Part shown: piece by piece, positions 28,193-36,429 of the stretch
How the letters are laid out: the number at the start of each line of letters is the position of its first letter
Position numbering within the stretch: position 1 is the first letter of the stretch
From: Verrucomicrobiota bacterium
Lineage (GTDB): Bacteria; Verrucomicrobiota; Verrucomicrobiia; Limisphaerales; Fontisphaeraceae
Length of the DNA stretch: 40,003 nt
Assembly: GCA_037139415.1 (NCBI GenBank)
Contig: JBAXGN010000056.1
Location: forward strand, 1 to 40,003
Direction: 5' to 3'
The notes under the pieces: model-generated
Databases searched by the model: none
Told to the model about the DNA's origin: nothing
What the model saw: only the letters and a program-made list of their open reading frames with translations
Made by a program: the position numbers and the translations under genes

Positions 28193-30451
28193 TTATGGCG
28201 CTTTCACTGCTCCGTAGGCAAAGCCTGAGCCCGCGAAACCCATATAGACCTTGCCGAAGACTTCTTTGTCGCCATCCATGGCATCCACGTAGTCAAAGAT
28301 GCCGAGGGGATAGTTGCCGACTTTGTCCCAAGTGGCGCCCGCATCGGTGGAGCGATAAATCCCCGTTTGGTTGCCCGCAATGCCCGCCACAAAAACGGTC
28401 GGGTATCCGCCGTCCTTTTCCGGCTTGCCCAAGCCGACATTAAAGGCCTGTTTGATGCCGGGTGCCTGGGTCCAGGTGGCGCCGCCGGTGGTGGAATGCC
28501 ATACGCCGCCCACCGTTCCTTCGGCAAACCAGAGGTCCCGGGCATGTCCGGGGGTGGATTTCAAAATGGAGTTCCACCGCTGAGGAACCGGGTTGCCGGC
28601 CTTGACGAAATTGGCGCCCCCATTGGTCGAGCAATAAACCCCATCCTCCGGACGATAGCAGTAAAAGGTGTCGGGCAACACGCGGTCGGCGCACAGGGGC
28701 TTATGGGGGCTGGCATACGACCAGAATCCCGTGTTGGTCGGTCCGCCGAAGGAGGACTGCTGCCAGGTCGCCCCTTTGTCCGTTGTATAATAAGGCAGCT
28801 TCTTCATCGCCGGAGCCCATACGATGTTGTCGGTGCGGTTGGCGGATACCGCGATGACCCCGAACTCCAATTCTGCGGGAGCCGAGCCGTGGTTCACGGC
28901 CGGGAATCGGGTCCAGGTCTGTCCGCCATCGGTTGAATACCCGGTGGAATTCGGATGAGGTGAGATACCCAGGTGGTTCCGGAACACGCCGACGATGAAT
29001 TTCGGATCCGCCGGACACCAGTCGAGCGCCCAGCACGACATGAAGTAGGGTTGGGAACGCTGGGCGGTATAGGAATCCACGCCGCTGAAATAAAACGCGC
29101 CCAGGTCCCACATCGCGGCCACGGGCTTGCCGCCGGGCGGGGCGATCACGTCGTTGCCGCACATTTCCTCGATGCCTTCGCTGGCGGCCTGCCATTCGAT
29201 ATTGGGCGTGGTCAGGTCCTTGGTCCACCAAACGCCAAAGCCTTCCGCGAACCAGAGCTTGCCGCGTTCGAACGGATCAAAGGCGAGCGCGCCCGCGCTG
29301 AGGAAATAATTCCCGGTCTGCTTGCCGAGCCACTGGACATTGCGGCTGTTGAGATGAAACATGTGGACGGTCCAGGTGGCGCCTTGATCGGTGGAGTTCC
29401 AGCATCTGCCGCCGTTGCGCATGACGACGATATGCCTGGCGTCGGCCGGATCAACCGCCAGTTCCCAATACGCCTGGTCGCCGCCCTTCGCGTCGGTCGG
29501 CGTAATGTTGGTCCACACACCATCCGGCGAACATTTCCAGACGGAGCCGGCGAATTCCTTTTTCTTCGCCTTATCCTGGTCCTTGGTGAAGGCGACGTAA
29601 TACGTGCTGTCCGGCCCGATGGCCGCATCGTGGGGCATCCCGGTCAGGCCGGGACCGGAATTCGCGATCTGCGTCCAGGTGGCGCCGGCGTCCGAAGTCT
29701 TGAACACGCCCCCCTCGTTGACGGTGACGTAAATCACCTTCGTCCTCACGCCGTTCGTTTTTGACGCAAGCACGCCCGCGGCTTTGTCGAAGTGGACCGT
29801 GTTGACGCCATGCGGGGCCGTTCCCGCTGGCAAGCCCGCCACCTTCGTCCAGGCGGCCCCGCCATTCTGGGTGGTCCACAGGCCGTCCGCGATGGAGCCA
29901 AAGTAAACCACGTCGCTGTTGTTGGGATCAACGCACAGGCGCTCGCCCTCCTGCCGCCCCTTGCCGTTGGGCTCCATCTTGACTTGGTTCGTCTTGAAAT
30001 TCGTTGCGATCCAAGTATCGCCGCGATTGGTGCTCCTGAAGATCTGCCCGATGGCCTCTCCATAAGGCTGGCCCGCGAACGCCATGTAGGCCACCTCCGG
30101 GTCCTTGGGGGCGCTGACGATGCTGTCAACCCCCGCATACTTGGCATACCCCACCGAATCCGCAGGCATGCTGGCGGACGTGACCAGTTGCTTCCAGGTG
30201 GAGGTGGTGGGATTCCAGCGATAAGCGCCCGAGACATCGGCGCGGACATAGATGAGCCCCTTTTCGGTAGGGCTGATGTTCATGCCCACCACCCATCCGC
30301 CGCCGCCAATCTTCATCGGCTTCCAGGCGTAATGCCCGCTCAAATCTGCGGCCTTCGCATTAAGACCAGCCGCCAGGCAAATTCCGGCAACGAACAGCGC
30401 CATCCAAAGTGATCTGTCCTTATTACTGGGGAAACTACGTTTACTAGTCAT
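28193..30451 (-). CDS. GH74-like secreted beta-propeller glycosidase
   Basis: This 752-aa exported protein has a signal peptide (SLWMALFVAGICLAAGLNAKA). Tandem BNR/sortilin-type propeller repeats follow (STNRGDTWIATN, TTQNGGAAWTKV, TSDAGATWTQI, STDAGATWDKVGN). The N-terminal block WKPMKIGGGGWVVGMNISPT and VRADVSGAYRW match the first catalytic-Asp region of GH74 xyloglucanases; DPNNSDVVYFGS is another family block. Xyloglucan or related beta-glucan hydrolysis is the likely role; a non-catalytic propeller cannot be excluded. The start codon lies exactly at the edge of repeat copy B, which supplies its 5' leader. Confidence 0.8.
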   Translation of the reverse strand: MTSKRSFPSNKDRSLWMALFVAGICLAAGLNAKAADLSGHYAWKPMKIGGGGWVVGMNISPTEKGLIYVRADVSGAYRWNPTTSTWKQLVTSASMPADSVGYAKYAGVDSIVSAPKDPEVAYMAFAGQPYGEAIGQIFRSTNRGDTWIATNFKTNQVKMEPNGKGRQEGERLCVDPNNSDVVYFGSIADGLWTTQNGGAAWTKVAGLPAGTAPHGVNTVHFDKAAGVLASKTNGVRTKVIYVTVNEGGVFKTSDAGATWTQIANSGPGLTGMPHDAAIGPDSTYYVAFTKDQDKAKKKEFAGSVWKCSPDGVWTNITPTDAKGGDQAYWELAVDPADARHIVVMRNGGRCWNSTDQGATWTVHMFHLNSRNVQWLGKQTGNYFLSAGALAFDPFERGKLWFAEGFGVWWTKDLTTPNIEWQAASEGIEEMCGNDVIAPPGGKPVAAMWDLGAFYFSGVDSYTAQRSQPYFMSCWALDWCPADPKFIVGVFRNHLGISPHPNSTGYSTDGGQTWTRFPAVNHGSAPAELEFGVIAVSANRTDNIVWAPAMKKLPYYTTDKGATWQQSSFGGPTNTGFWSYASPHKPLCADRVLPDTFYCYRPEDGVYCSTNGGANFVKAGNPVPQRWNSILKSTPGHARDLWFAEGTVGGVWHSTTGGATWTQAPGIKQAFNVGLGKPEKDGGYPTVFVAGIAGNQTGIYRSTDAGATWDKVGNYPLGIFDYVDAMDGDKEVFGKVYMGFAGSGFAYGAVKAP

Positions 30452-30510
30452 GGGGGCGAACTTTCCCTTACCCCGGTTGGGGAATCAAGGGGGATTTTCT
30501 GCCGGGCCAC
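30449..30510 (+). repeat. Composite dispersed repeat, copy B (right module only)
   Basis: Positions 30449-30508 match 26987-27046 with five mismatches in 60. Similarity begins exactly at the reverse-strand ATG of the GH74-like gene; in the other copies this ATG opens the MNGEPKAM-type peptide. The left module is absent, replaced by the gene. The reverse strand offers an AAGGGAAAG sequence upstream of the ATG that could serve as ribosome site. Confidence 0.75.
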
Positions 30511-30515
30511 GTGGC

Positions 30516-30641
30516 GCAGGTTTCCAAACCTGCTGTATCGCCGACTTCCCAGTCGGCAGACCGTGGGGAATCGCTAACGCTGGGGATAGCATGAAGGTTT
30601 GCGGATTGGAAATCCGCGATACAGCAGACTTGGAAGTCTGC
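30516..30641. repeat. Nested array of four hairpins
   Basis: Four palindromes lie within 126 bp: GCAGGTTT-CC-AAACCTGC (30516-30533), GCCGACT-TCCC-AGTCGGC (30540-30557), GCGGATT-GGA-AATCCGC (30601-30617) and GCAGACTT-GG-AAGTCTGC (30624-30641). The spacers TGTATC and GATACA mirror each other, so the two hairpin pairs are also inverted copies of one another. The element therefore has hairpin symmetry at two scales. It directly follows repeat copy B. Confidence 0.85.
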
Positions 30642-30698
30642 GCTACGGGGGGTGCCTGTCCACCGGAGTTTCTTTCGTCCCATCCGAGATGCGTTCGC

Positions 30699-30791
30699 CA
30701 ACTCCAACGGAGTTGTGGCCTCCAGCCCAGCAGCGAGGCACGAGCACCCTGGGTCAGGCGGTTCATTAAATCCCCAACCCTGAAGGGGTTG
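30699..30791. repeat. Pair of short hairpin repeats
   Basis: CAACTCC-AAC-GGAGTTG (30699-30715) and CAACCC-TGAAG-GGGTTG (30775-30791) are two hairpins of similar design, separated by about 60 bp. They belong to the gene-free stretch after the four-hairpin array. The second one supplies the last codons and the stop of the ORF 30766-31014. Confidence 0.7.
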
Positions 30792-31014
30792 CGGCCATGC
30801 CCGGCGGCGGGATCGCAGACCCAATGCCCCCCAAAGTGATCGCCAGAGGGGCAAAAGTGACCGTTTTGGCCTTTTCCACGATCATTTTTGTGGTTTCCAT
30901 GGCCAGTTCCGGATTTTTCATGGTCAGTTCGGCGGCTTCATAGGGCTCTTGCATGGGTTGCCCGTGATCGAATGTGGCCGTTTTTATGCCGAATTGATCG
31001 GGAATTGAAATCAT
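30766..31014 (-). CDS. Hypothetical 82-aa protein ending in a repeat
   Basis: The 82-aa ORF starts MISIPDQFGIKTATFDHGQP and continues through the helical ELTMKNPELAMETTKMIVEK. A hydrophobic stretch TFAPLAITLGGIGSAI follows. The last residues (PPPGMAATPSGLGI) are encoded by the hairpin at 30775-30791, so the original C-terminus may have been replaced by the repeat. A G-rich sequence that could act as ribosome site precedes the ATG. I recognise no family. It could be a real small protein, a gene remnant or chance. Confidence 0.35.
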   Translation of the reverse strand: MISIPDQFGIKTATFDHGQPMQEPYEAAELTMKNPELAMETTKMIVEKAKTVTFAPLAITLGGIGSAIPPPGMAATPSGLGI

Positions 31015-31061
31015 CGCACCCCCCTGCCGCCGGATTGGTTAAGCTGCGGTTAGGGGGTGCG
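31015..31061. repeat. Inverted repeat with 9-bp arms
   Basis: CGCACCCCC (31015-31023) and GGGGGTGCG (31053-31061) are perfect 9-bp arms around a 29-nt loop containing GGTTAAGCTGCGGTTA. It directly precedes the reverse-strand ORF 30766-31014. An attC-like role was considered and rejected. Confidence 0.6.
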
Positions 31062-31225
31062 TTGTTTTTGGGCCGCGATGCCGGGGAAGGTGCCTGCGCT
31101 GAATCTGGTTGGGGAGTTAAGGGGGAACGTCCAGAGCTCAGCGACCCGGCCCACGAGGGCGTGCGATTGCAACCACGACGCCCCAACCGGGTTCGCTGCA
31201 GCACATGGTTGGGCGACTTTAGTTG
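31062..31225. repeat. Verrucomicrobial intergenic repeat with conserved spurious ORF
   Basis: The reverse strand reads SPNHVLQRTRLGRRGCN...PSWAGSLSSGRSP. From memory, very similar peptides appear as short hypothetical proteins in many Verrucomicrobia, which marks a dispersed non-coding repeat rather than a gene. It contains another match to the GGTTGGGGA...AAGGGGGA core of the composite repeat (31108-31126). The gap 31062-31326 holds no other gene. Confidence 0.5.
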
Positions 31226-31326
31226 AGCGTGTTGAGTGGTCATGGCCGAGCGAGTGCGGATGTCAATGAGCATCGAATGTGAGTTGATGCTTTGATTTTG
31301 CGCATGGCAGTGAACTCCACAGCGGG

Positions 31327-32322
31327 TCAGGGTTTAGGTGCAGCTCCTTGTTCGGCTTTTTGGCTAGTTGGGTCGGCCGCAGTTTTGTGCGGAACCTCCC
31401 AAATTTGGCTAGCACACCAGTTGGGAGCGCCTTCAGGCGTGCCGATCACGAAGTAGGGCAGTCTTCCTTCGGCGTGCCAGACGGTTCGAAAGGGTCTTAC
31501 ACTTTCGCCCGTTGGCAAACCGTCTTTAGCGAGGGTGCCTCCTCCCGGTGCTGTCCAAGCGCCAACCGTGACTATAAAATTGTCCCACCATGCCTCTTTC
31601 ACCTTGATCGCTTTCACAGTCGTCTTGGTCTTGGAATCGCGACAGCCGTTGTCGATTTCCTCTTCAGGATAAACGGTCGCGTCCCAATACCACCGCCATC
31701 GGAATCGTGAATTCTCATCTTCACCAATAGTGCCCCATACCTGAATGCGATAGCTCTTTCCATTCTGGTTGAATCGCAAATATGGCTGTCCACGACTGCC
31801 ACACCGCGCATAGGTGCCATTAGCGATCAAATCCTGCGTCGGACTTCCCTCAGGGGTGAAGAGAATCTTGCTCGATTGGACAGCGTGTTCGCTCCTCGCC
31901 TTTGTGATTTCGTTGTAGTTGATGTACTTATCCAACCAAAGCCAGGGTTCAGCACCCGGATTCTCGCAGTAACGAAACTGCTCAATGTCATATTGACCGG
32001 GTGCTTGCCCTGGTTTGTCCGTAAACCACAGGCGAAACGTCGTGTCGTCGACCTTGGTATTGGTAATCGTCATCACGCGTTGTGTTCGGTCTGCAGCTCT
32101 GACGAGGCGCCACCCGCGCTGAGAGGCGTTGATCGGCCAGTATGAATCAAGCTGCCTTGTTGGATTGACCTTGGGTATCGCCGGGCGAGGTGGTTCTTCT
32201 GCCTCCCTCAATCCATCGACAGACCACCCACAGACCGTGGTGCCGAGAACGCAGCACCAGAGACTCATCCGACGGAAGATGCTTGTGGCGAGAGAAACAG
32301 GGGAAGGAATGTTTTTGTTCAT
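31327..32322 (-). CDS. Hypothetical exported protein
   Basis: This 331-aa protein starts MNKNIPSPVSLATSIFRRMS followed by a hydrophobic LWCCVLGTTVCGWSV segment, a probable signal peptide. A TTG five codons earlier (32337) could also serve as start. The body is rich in Trp/Tyr/Arg (GEDENSRFRWRWYWDATVYP, EPWLWLDKYINYN, EGRLPYFVIGTPEGAPNW) with alternating beta-type pattern. I do not recognise a family. It ends in an Ala/Lys/Gln-rich tail. It is divergently transcribed from the GH50-like gene, with 223 bp between the starts for promoters. Confidence 0.75.
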   Translation of the reverse strand: MNKNIPSPVSLATSIFRRMSLWCCVLGTTVCGWSVDGLREAEEPPRPAIPKVNPTRQLDSYWPINASQRGWRLVRAADRTQRVMTITNTKVDDTTFRLWFTDKPGQAPGQYDIEQFRYCENPGAEPWLWLDKYINYNEITKARSEHAVQSSKILFTPEGSPTQDLIANGTYARCGSRGQPYLRFNQNGKSYRIQVWGTIGEDENSRFRWRWYWDATVYPEEEIDNGCRDSKTKTTVKAIKVKEAWWDNFIVTVGAWTAPGGGTLAKDGLPTGESVRPFRTVWHAEGRLPYFVIGTPEGAPNWCASQIWEVPHKTAADPTSQKAEQGAAPKP

Positions 32323-32545
32323 GGAAAGGGCGAGCAATCCCTTAACAATAATATTGAACGCCCTTTTCGTTCGTGGTTACGAGTGGCGGTTTATTCATGG
32401 TGGTTGGGATGCTGAATAGGGAAATTGGGATTGTCAATGGCGTATTGACTTTGATGTGGAAGGTCTTGCAGGGCGACCGATTTTTTGGGTGCTCCGAATA
32501 GTGGAAGCATGGCAAGTGCGGTCGTTCTTGAATCGCGGGGCGCGG

Positions 32546-34609
32546 ATGGTTAAAACTTCCGGCATGAGATTTGTCATTGCAGCGTTTTGCGTGGTGACGG
32601 CGGGCCTCGGAGCCAGTGGAGTTCCAGGCGCGGAGCCGGTTCCACCCATTGTTTTTGGCGGGCCGGAGGCGTTGGGCAAAGTCACGCCGCATTCGGCCAA
32701 GGCGCAATTTGCGGAGCGGGCGATGCGCGTGGAGTTCGGGAAAAGCGATTATCCCAACGTGACGTTCGCGGCGGGCAAGGCGTATGCGGCGGCTGATTGC
32801 GGCAACGTCGGCGCGATTGTGTTTGACGTGCGGAATCCCGGCACGACGCCGATTGACGTGCATGTGCGCGGCGACGCCACGGGCAATGGCGAGAAGTTCG
32901 TGCGGCAGGGGCACCTGGTGGTGGAGCCCGGCGAGCGGGTGGCGCTGGTATGGGGCGCGCAGCCCGCGCCCGAGGGGATGAAGGCCGGTCCGCCGGTGGA
33001 GACGCCGCCCGGCGCCCGCCAGATGAAGGTTTCCGGCAACTGGCCGGCGCAGGGGCCGTTGACGGCCTTTCAGATCTTCATGAACCAGCCCGAGCGGCCG
33101 GTGGTTTTGGAAGTCCATTCGATCCAGTTCCTTCCCAAGGCGGAGTTGACCGGCATTGTGGATCGCTACGGGCAGTACACGCGCGCCCAGTGGCCGGGGA
33201 AGGTGGGCAAAGACGAGGACCTGGCGCGCGTCCGCGCCGAGGAGGAAGCCTGGTTGCAGGCGCATCCGGCGCCGGGCGATCGCGATGAATACGGCGGCTG
33301 GCAGACCGGCCCGCAGCTCAAGGCCACCGGGTTCTTCCGCGTCGAGCGCGTGGAGGGACGCTGGTGGTTGGTGACGCCCAAGGGCCGGCTGTTCTGGAGC
33401 GTGGGGCCGACGTGCGTGCGGCCGGATTCCAGCGGGCCGGTTCGCGGGCGGGAAACGATGTTCACCTGGCTCCCCGAGGGCGCAGCCAAGCGGAACTCGG
33501 CGGATTTCTATCAAGTCAACCTCGCCAGGAAATACGGCGAATCATGGAATGACCTTTGGGTCAAGCAGACGGCCGCGCGCCTGCCGGCCTGGGGATTCAA
33601 CACCATCGCCAACTGGAGCCATGAATCCGCGTACGCGCCTCATCGCGTGCCGTTCACCGCCACGGTGAGCCTCGGCGGGTTGCCGGCGATCGGCGTCCGG
33701 CCCGCGCCGGGCAAGCCCGATAATCGGCTGCACGATTACTTTGATGAGTCGTTCCCGCGCAAGGCGGACGACGCCATCGCCAAACAGGCGGACAAATGGC
33801 GCGACGATCCCTGGTGCATCGGATTCTTTGTGGACAACGAAATTCACTGGGACGCCTGGACGGCCGGCGGCAACGAGGGGGTCGCGGCCCGCGCGGTGTT
33901 AGCTTCGCCGCCGACGGTGGCGGCCCGGCAGGCGCTGGTGAAGTTGCTGCGCGCCAAATACGGCACCGTGGGCGCGATGGCCAAGGCCTGGGGCATCACG
34001 TTGACCGACTGGGATCAACCGGTCACCCTGACCGCCAAACAGCTTAACGACGCGGCCCGGGCGGATTGCTCGGCGTTTCTCGCGGCCATGGCGGAGCGGT
34101 ATTTCTCGGTCATCAGCGCGGCCATGAAGAAGCACGCGCCCGACCGCCTCTACCTGGGCTGCCGCTTTGCCCAGCGGCCCCAGGAAGTCGTCAATGTCTC
34201 CGTCAAATACTGCGACGTGGTCAGCTTCAACATCTACAACGACACGATTGACCCGAAGAACTGGGCCTATCTGAACGAGCTGGGCAAGCCGGTGATCATC
34301 GGGGAATTCCACTTCGGGGCCACGGACCGCGGCATGTTTCACACCGGCCTGCGGCCCACCGGCAGCCAGGCCGAGCGCGCCGCCGCGTACGCCGCTTACG
34401 TCCGGAGCGCCTGCGCGATGCCGGCGCTGGTGGGCTGCCACTGGTTCCAGTACGTGGACCAGCCGCTGACCGGGCGCTTCGACGGCGAGAACTACAACAT
34501 CGGGCTGGTGACGGTCACCGACGCCCCCTACCCGGAACTGCGCGCATCGGCGCGAGACGTGAATGCCGAAGTGTACCGCCTGCACAGCGCGGCAACAGCC
34601 GGAAAGTGA
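32546..34609 (+). CDS. GH50/beta-agarase-like glycoside hydrolase, exported
   Basis: This 687-aa protein (ATG 32546; in-frame alternatives GTG 32456 and ATG 32564) has a signal peptide (MRFVIAAFCVVTAGLGASGVPGA). The N-terminal beta-sandwich (about 30-200) is followed by GFFRVERVEGRWWLVTPKGR and LFWSVGPTCVRP, a block typical of agarase-like GH50 relatives. The TIM barrel shows WCIGFFVDNEIHWD (acid/base Glu codon 33839-33841) and VIIGEFHFGATDRGMFHTGL (nucleophile Glu codon 34304-34306). Beta-linked galactan (agar-type) hydrolysis is the family role; the actual substrate here is not proven. Confidence 0.82.
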   Translation: MVKTSGMRFVIAAFCVVTAGLGASGVPGAEPVPPIVFGGPEALGKVTPHSAKAQFAERAMRVEFGKSDYPNVTFAAGKAYAAADCGNVGAIVFDVRNPGTTPIDVHVRGDATGNGEKFVRQGHLVVEPGERVALVWGAQPAPEGMKAGPPVETPPGARQMKVSGNWPAQGPLTAFQIFMNQPERPVVLEVHSIQFLPKAELTGIVDRYGQYTRAQWPGKVGKDEDLARVRAEEEAWLQAHPAPGDRDEYGGWQTGPQLKATGFFRVERVEGRWWLVTPKGRLFWSVGPTCVRPDSSGPVRGRETMFTWLPEGAAKRNSADFYQVNLARKYGESWNDLWVKQTAARLPAWGFNTIANWSHESAYAPHRVPFTATVSLGGLPAIGVRPAPGKPDNRLHDYFDESFPRKADDAIAKQADKWRDDPWCIGFFVDNEIHWDAWTAGGNEGVAARAVLASPPTVAARQALVKLLRAKYGTVGAMAKAWGITLTDWDQPVTLTAKQLNDAARADCSAFLAAMAERYFSVISAAMKKHAPDRLYLGCRFAQRPQEVVNVSVKYCDVVSFNIYNDTIDPKNWAYLNELGKPVIIGEFHFGATDRGMFHTGLRPTGSQAERAAAYAAYVRSACAMPALVGCHWFQYVDQPLTGRFDGENYNIGLVTVTDAPYPELRASARDVNAEVYRLHSAATAGK

Positions 34610-34649
34610 TGGGGCAAACGGTGGATGCAGCCAGCCCGGCCCTTCCTTT

Positions 34650-34729
34650 GGGAACTGAAACTGATAGATGGTTTTTGGGCACGGTCCATGCCTTCACTGG
34701 TTGCGTTGCGGTAGAGAAGCATTGCTTTT
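34650..34729 (+). repeat. Composite dispersed repeat, copy E (left module)
   Basis: The stretch contains TTTTTGGGCACGGTCCATGC and CTTCACTGG...GCATTGCTTTT, aligning with the left module of copies A and C. The right module is missing. It lies in the 307-bp gap between two convergent genes (GH50-like and the lipoprotein at 34917); nothing else is recognised there. Confidence 0.7.
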
Positions 34730-34916
34730 CAATCCCAACACGAGGACATCACATCAGACTGCCAGGGCAGGGGCAAGCGCCCATGCATAGATGTTTTGGA
34801 ACTGGTTGGCATTGCGACAAGCTGACTCTGGCAAAGGCAGGACGTAAAACGAACCAGGCTACGGTTTGACGCCTGCACCTTCTGCACTGGACATATCGGT
34901 TTCGCAGAGGCATGTC

Positions 34917-35747
34917 CTATCGTTCTGGTCCAAAGAATTGCACGACCGCCGCGTTTTCCCCGCCCACCCGCATTCTTACGCTACGCCACAACAAGGGCTT
35001 GTATTTCGTAACCGGGAGACCTTCAGTCAGAATCTCTCGGACCGACTTGTTTCTCGCGTGGATCGTGATCCTTGTCTCGCAGTCCTCAAAACCACCCTGC
35101 CTGCCGTCGGGATATCCACCCTGAATACCCTTTACGAGCTTGGCTAGCGATCGCAGAAGGCCCACACTATCGATTGCTTTTCCGCCCTTGCCATCCGAGA
35201 CCACAAACCCCTCAAGGTATCCGGAATAGTCTAAGGAAACGACGGCGTTTAAGGGGTACGTGCTGTCCGAGTAGAGGTCATTTTGCACCACATGAAAGGT
35301 TCGCGGATGGTTGCCGCTTTGGAGAATAGTGAAATCTTTCAGTTCACGATGGAGTGTGGTTAGTACGGAATCGAGAGACTCCGAGTTCCCGAGGGTGAAG
35401 ATGTTGTCCCCAAGAGCTGGGGCCTTGCCATCGGCGAACGAGTACTCCAACGTGAAGTGACACCCAAACCTTTTGCCTGCGGCGGTCAAGAACCCCTCGC
35501 AGTTCCACGCCGAAGGTGGCTCAGGGGGATTCGTATCTGGGCGCCGGTTTCGGGGGAAGGCGCAACTGCTCAGTAACGCAGTGAGGAGAAGCGCCGTAAG
35601 GTTACGGCACCAAGGGAACCCGTGAGGGTGACTTTCGGCAGGCGTTCCAGATAGGGACGGACTGATAAGAAATTGCTTTGAAGTACTATTCACGCCTTCA
35701 TTGGGCGCGCCGCAGTAAAGGAGCATTGCTTTTGGCTCACGATGCAT
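34917..35747 (-). CDS. Hypothetical lipoprotein
   Basis: The ORF encodes 276 aa. A lipoprotein-type segment (CRNLTALLLTALLSSCAFPR) indicates export and lipid attachment at Cys62. The body has TLEYSFADGKAPALGDNIFT and SLDSVLTTLHRELKDFTILQ, an STN/secretin-N-like feel, and a C-terminal ITIHARNKSVREILTEGLPV. No family is certain. The first 18 residues (MHREPKAMLLYCGAPNEG) come from composite repeat copy C; a GTG at 35693 would start after the repeat, so the true start is uncertain. Confidence 0.7.
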   Translation of the reverse strand: MHREPKAMLLYCGAPNEGVNSTSKQFLISPSLSGTPAESHPHGFPWCRNLTALLLTALLSSCAFPRNRRPDTNPPEPPSAWNCEGFLTAAGKRFGCHFTLEYSFADGKAPALGDNIFTLGNSESLDSVLTTLHRELKDFTILQSGNHPRTFHVVQNDLYSDSTYPLNAVVSLDYSGYLEGFVVSDGKGGKAIDSVGLLRSLAKLVKGIQGGYPDGRQGGFEDCETRITIHARNKSVREILTEGLPVTKYKPLLWRSVRMRVGGENAAVVQFFGPER

Positions 35748-35820
35748 GTGGCTGACCCTACGCCCACAACAGTTGGGGAATCAAGCGGGATTTCTTGCTG
35801 GGACAGCGGTGGACTGGAAT
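35653..35820 (+). repeat. Composite dispersed repeat, copy C (full length)
   Basis: It aligns with 26902-27075 over both modules with the same order and spacing (CACGCCTTCATTGGG...GAGCATTGCTTTTGGCTCAC, then AGTTGGGGAATCAAGCGGGA, then GGTGGACTGGAA). It overlaps the start of the lipoprotein ORF at 34917-35747. Confidence 0.8.
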
Positions 35821-35860
35821 AAACCAGCAAACTGACCGCGATGCGGTTAAACGGGATTTC

Positions 35861-36172
35861 TTATCTAATTGGCGGTCGCAACCGACGCCTCAACTTTCCA
35901 GGGGCTTGCGAACAATGAAATACGTATTGGACGAATACGCTCTTATCATCGTACTCAAAGTAGATCGCGTACGGAAACCGATGAACTAATATTCGGCGAA
36001 AGGTATCAAAACGGATGGAATAATGAAGCGGATGCTCAGCGATCAGGGTGTAAGCTTGCTCCAGGCAATCCAGAAAATCCTCTCCTAACCCCGGGGCTTC
36101 TCCTTCGTACCACTCATAGGCGTCGGCGATGTCAATCACCGCCTCTGGCACCAAAATAATGGCTCTACGCAC
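35861..36172 (-). CDS. RelE/ParE-family toxin
   Basis: This 103-aa protein has the family pattern IDIADAYEWYEGEAPGLGED, IAEHPLHYSIRFDTFRRILV and FPYAIYFEYDDKSVFVQYVF. The GTG at 36172 overlaps the antitoxin stop by 8 bases, the normal antitoxin-first arrangement; the frame is open further upstream within the antitoxin gene, but that part is a shadow. RelE/ParE toxins act on ribosome-bound mRNA or DNA gyrase; the target here cannot be told from sequence. Confidence 0.87.
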   Translation of the reverse strand: MRRAIILVPEAVIDIADAYEWYEGEAPGLGEDFLDCLEQAYTLIAEHPLHYSIRFDTFRRILVHRFPYAIYFEYDDKSVFVQYVFHCSQAPGKLRRRLRPPIR

Positions 36173-36383
36173 TGAGGGATTGGATTTTCTTTTTCGCGTG
36201 CTGCCACAGTATCCCCGAAGTTGGATTTGCCATGAAACGGGCCTTGCGGGCACGCAACTCCGCGACCACAGCGGGAGAATCCGCCAAGCAGTTTGGATCT
36301 TCCGCGATTGAGTTCCATAAATCTTCAACCAACCGCAATCGTTCAGCGACCGGCAAAGATCGTAATTCGTCTATCGCAATCAT
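36165..36383 (-). CDS. Addiction-module antitoxin (TIGR02574/Unstab_antitox type)
   Basis: The 72-aa protein MIAIDELRSLPVAERLRLVE...LWNSIAEDP matches the putative addiction module component family, in which the N-terminal helix LPVAERLRLVEDLW is conserved. The usual C-terminal SWEEVKARI-like ending is replaced by ILWQHAKKKIQSLSA. It precedes and overlaps the RelE/ParE toxin gene. The pair sits inside the glycan-degradation region next to composite repeat copies C and F. Confidence 0.87.
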   Translation of the reverse strand: MIAIDELRSLPVAERLRLVEDLWNSIAEDPNCLADSPAVVAELRARKARFMANPTSGILWQHAKKKIQSLSA

Positions 36384-36429
36384 AGAACAACCCTAATTCA
36401 ATGGGCAGGAACGCGCAAGCGGGCGTTTT

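Noticed and set aside
31015-31061. Possible integron attC site (inverted repeat with GTTAGG next to a small ORF)
   Set aside because: Only one GTTRRRY-like core is present and it has G where Y is required; the opposite end lacks the matching RYYYAAC core, and no integrase is in the window.
32342-33514. 390-codon open frame on the minus strand
   Set aside because: It is antisense to the GH50-like gene, Arg/His/Pro-rich and without any recognisable motif; a GC-rich shadow.
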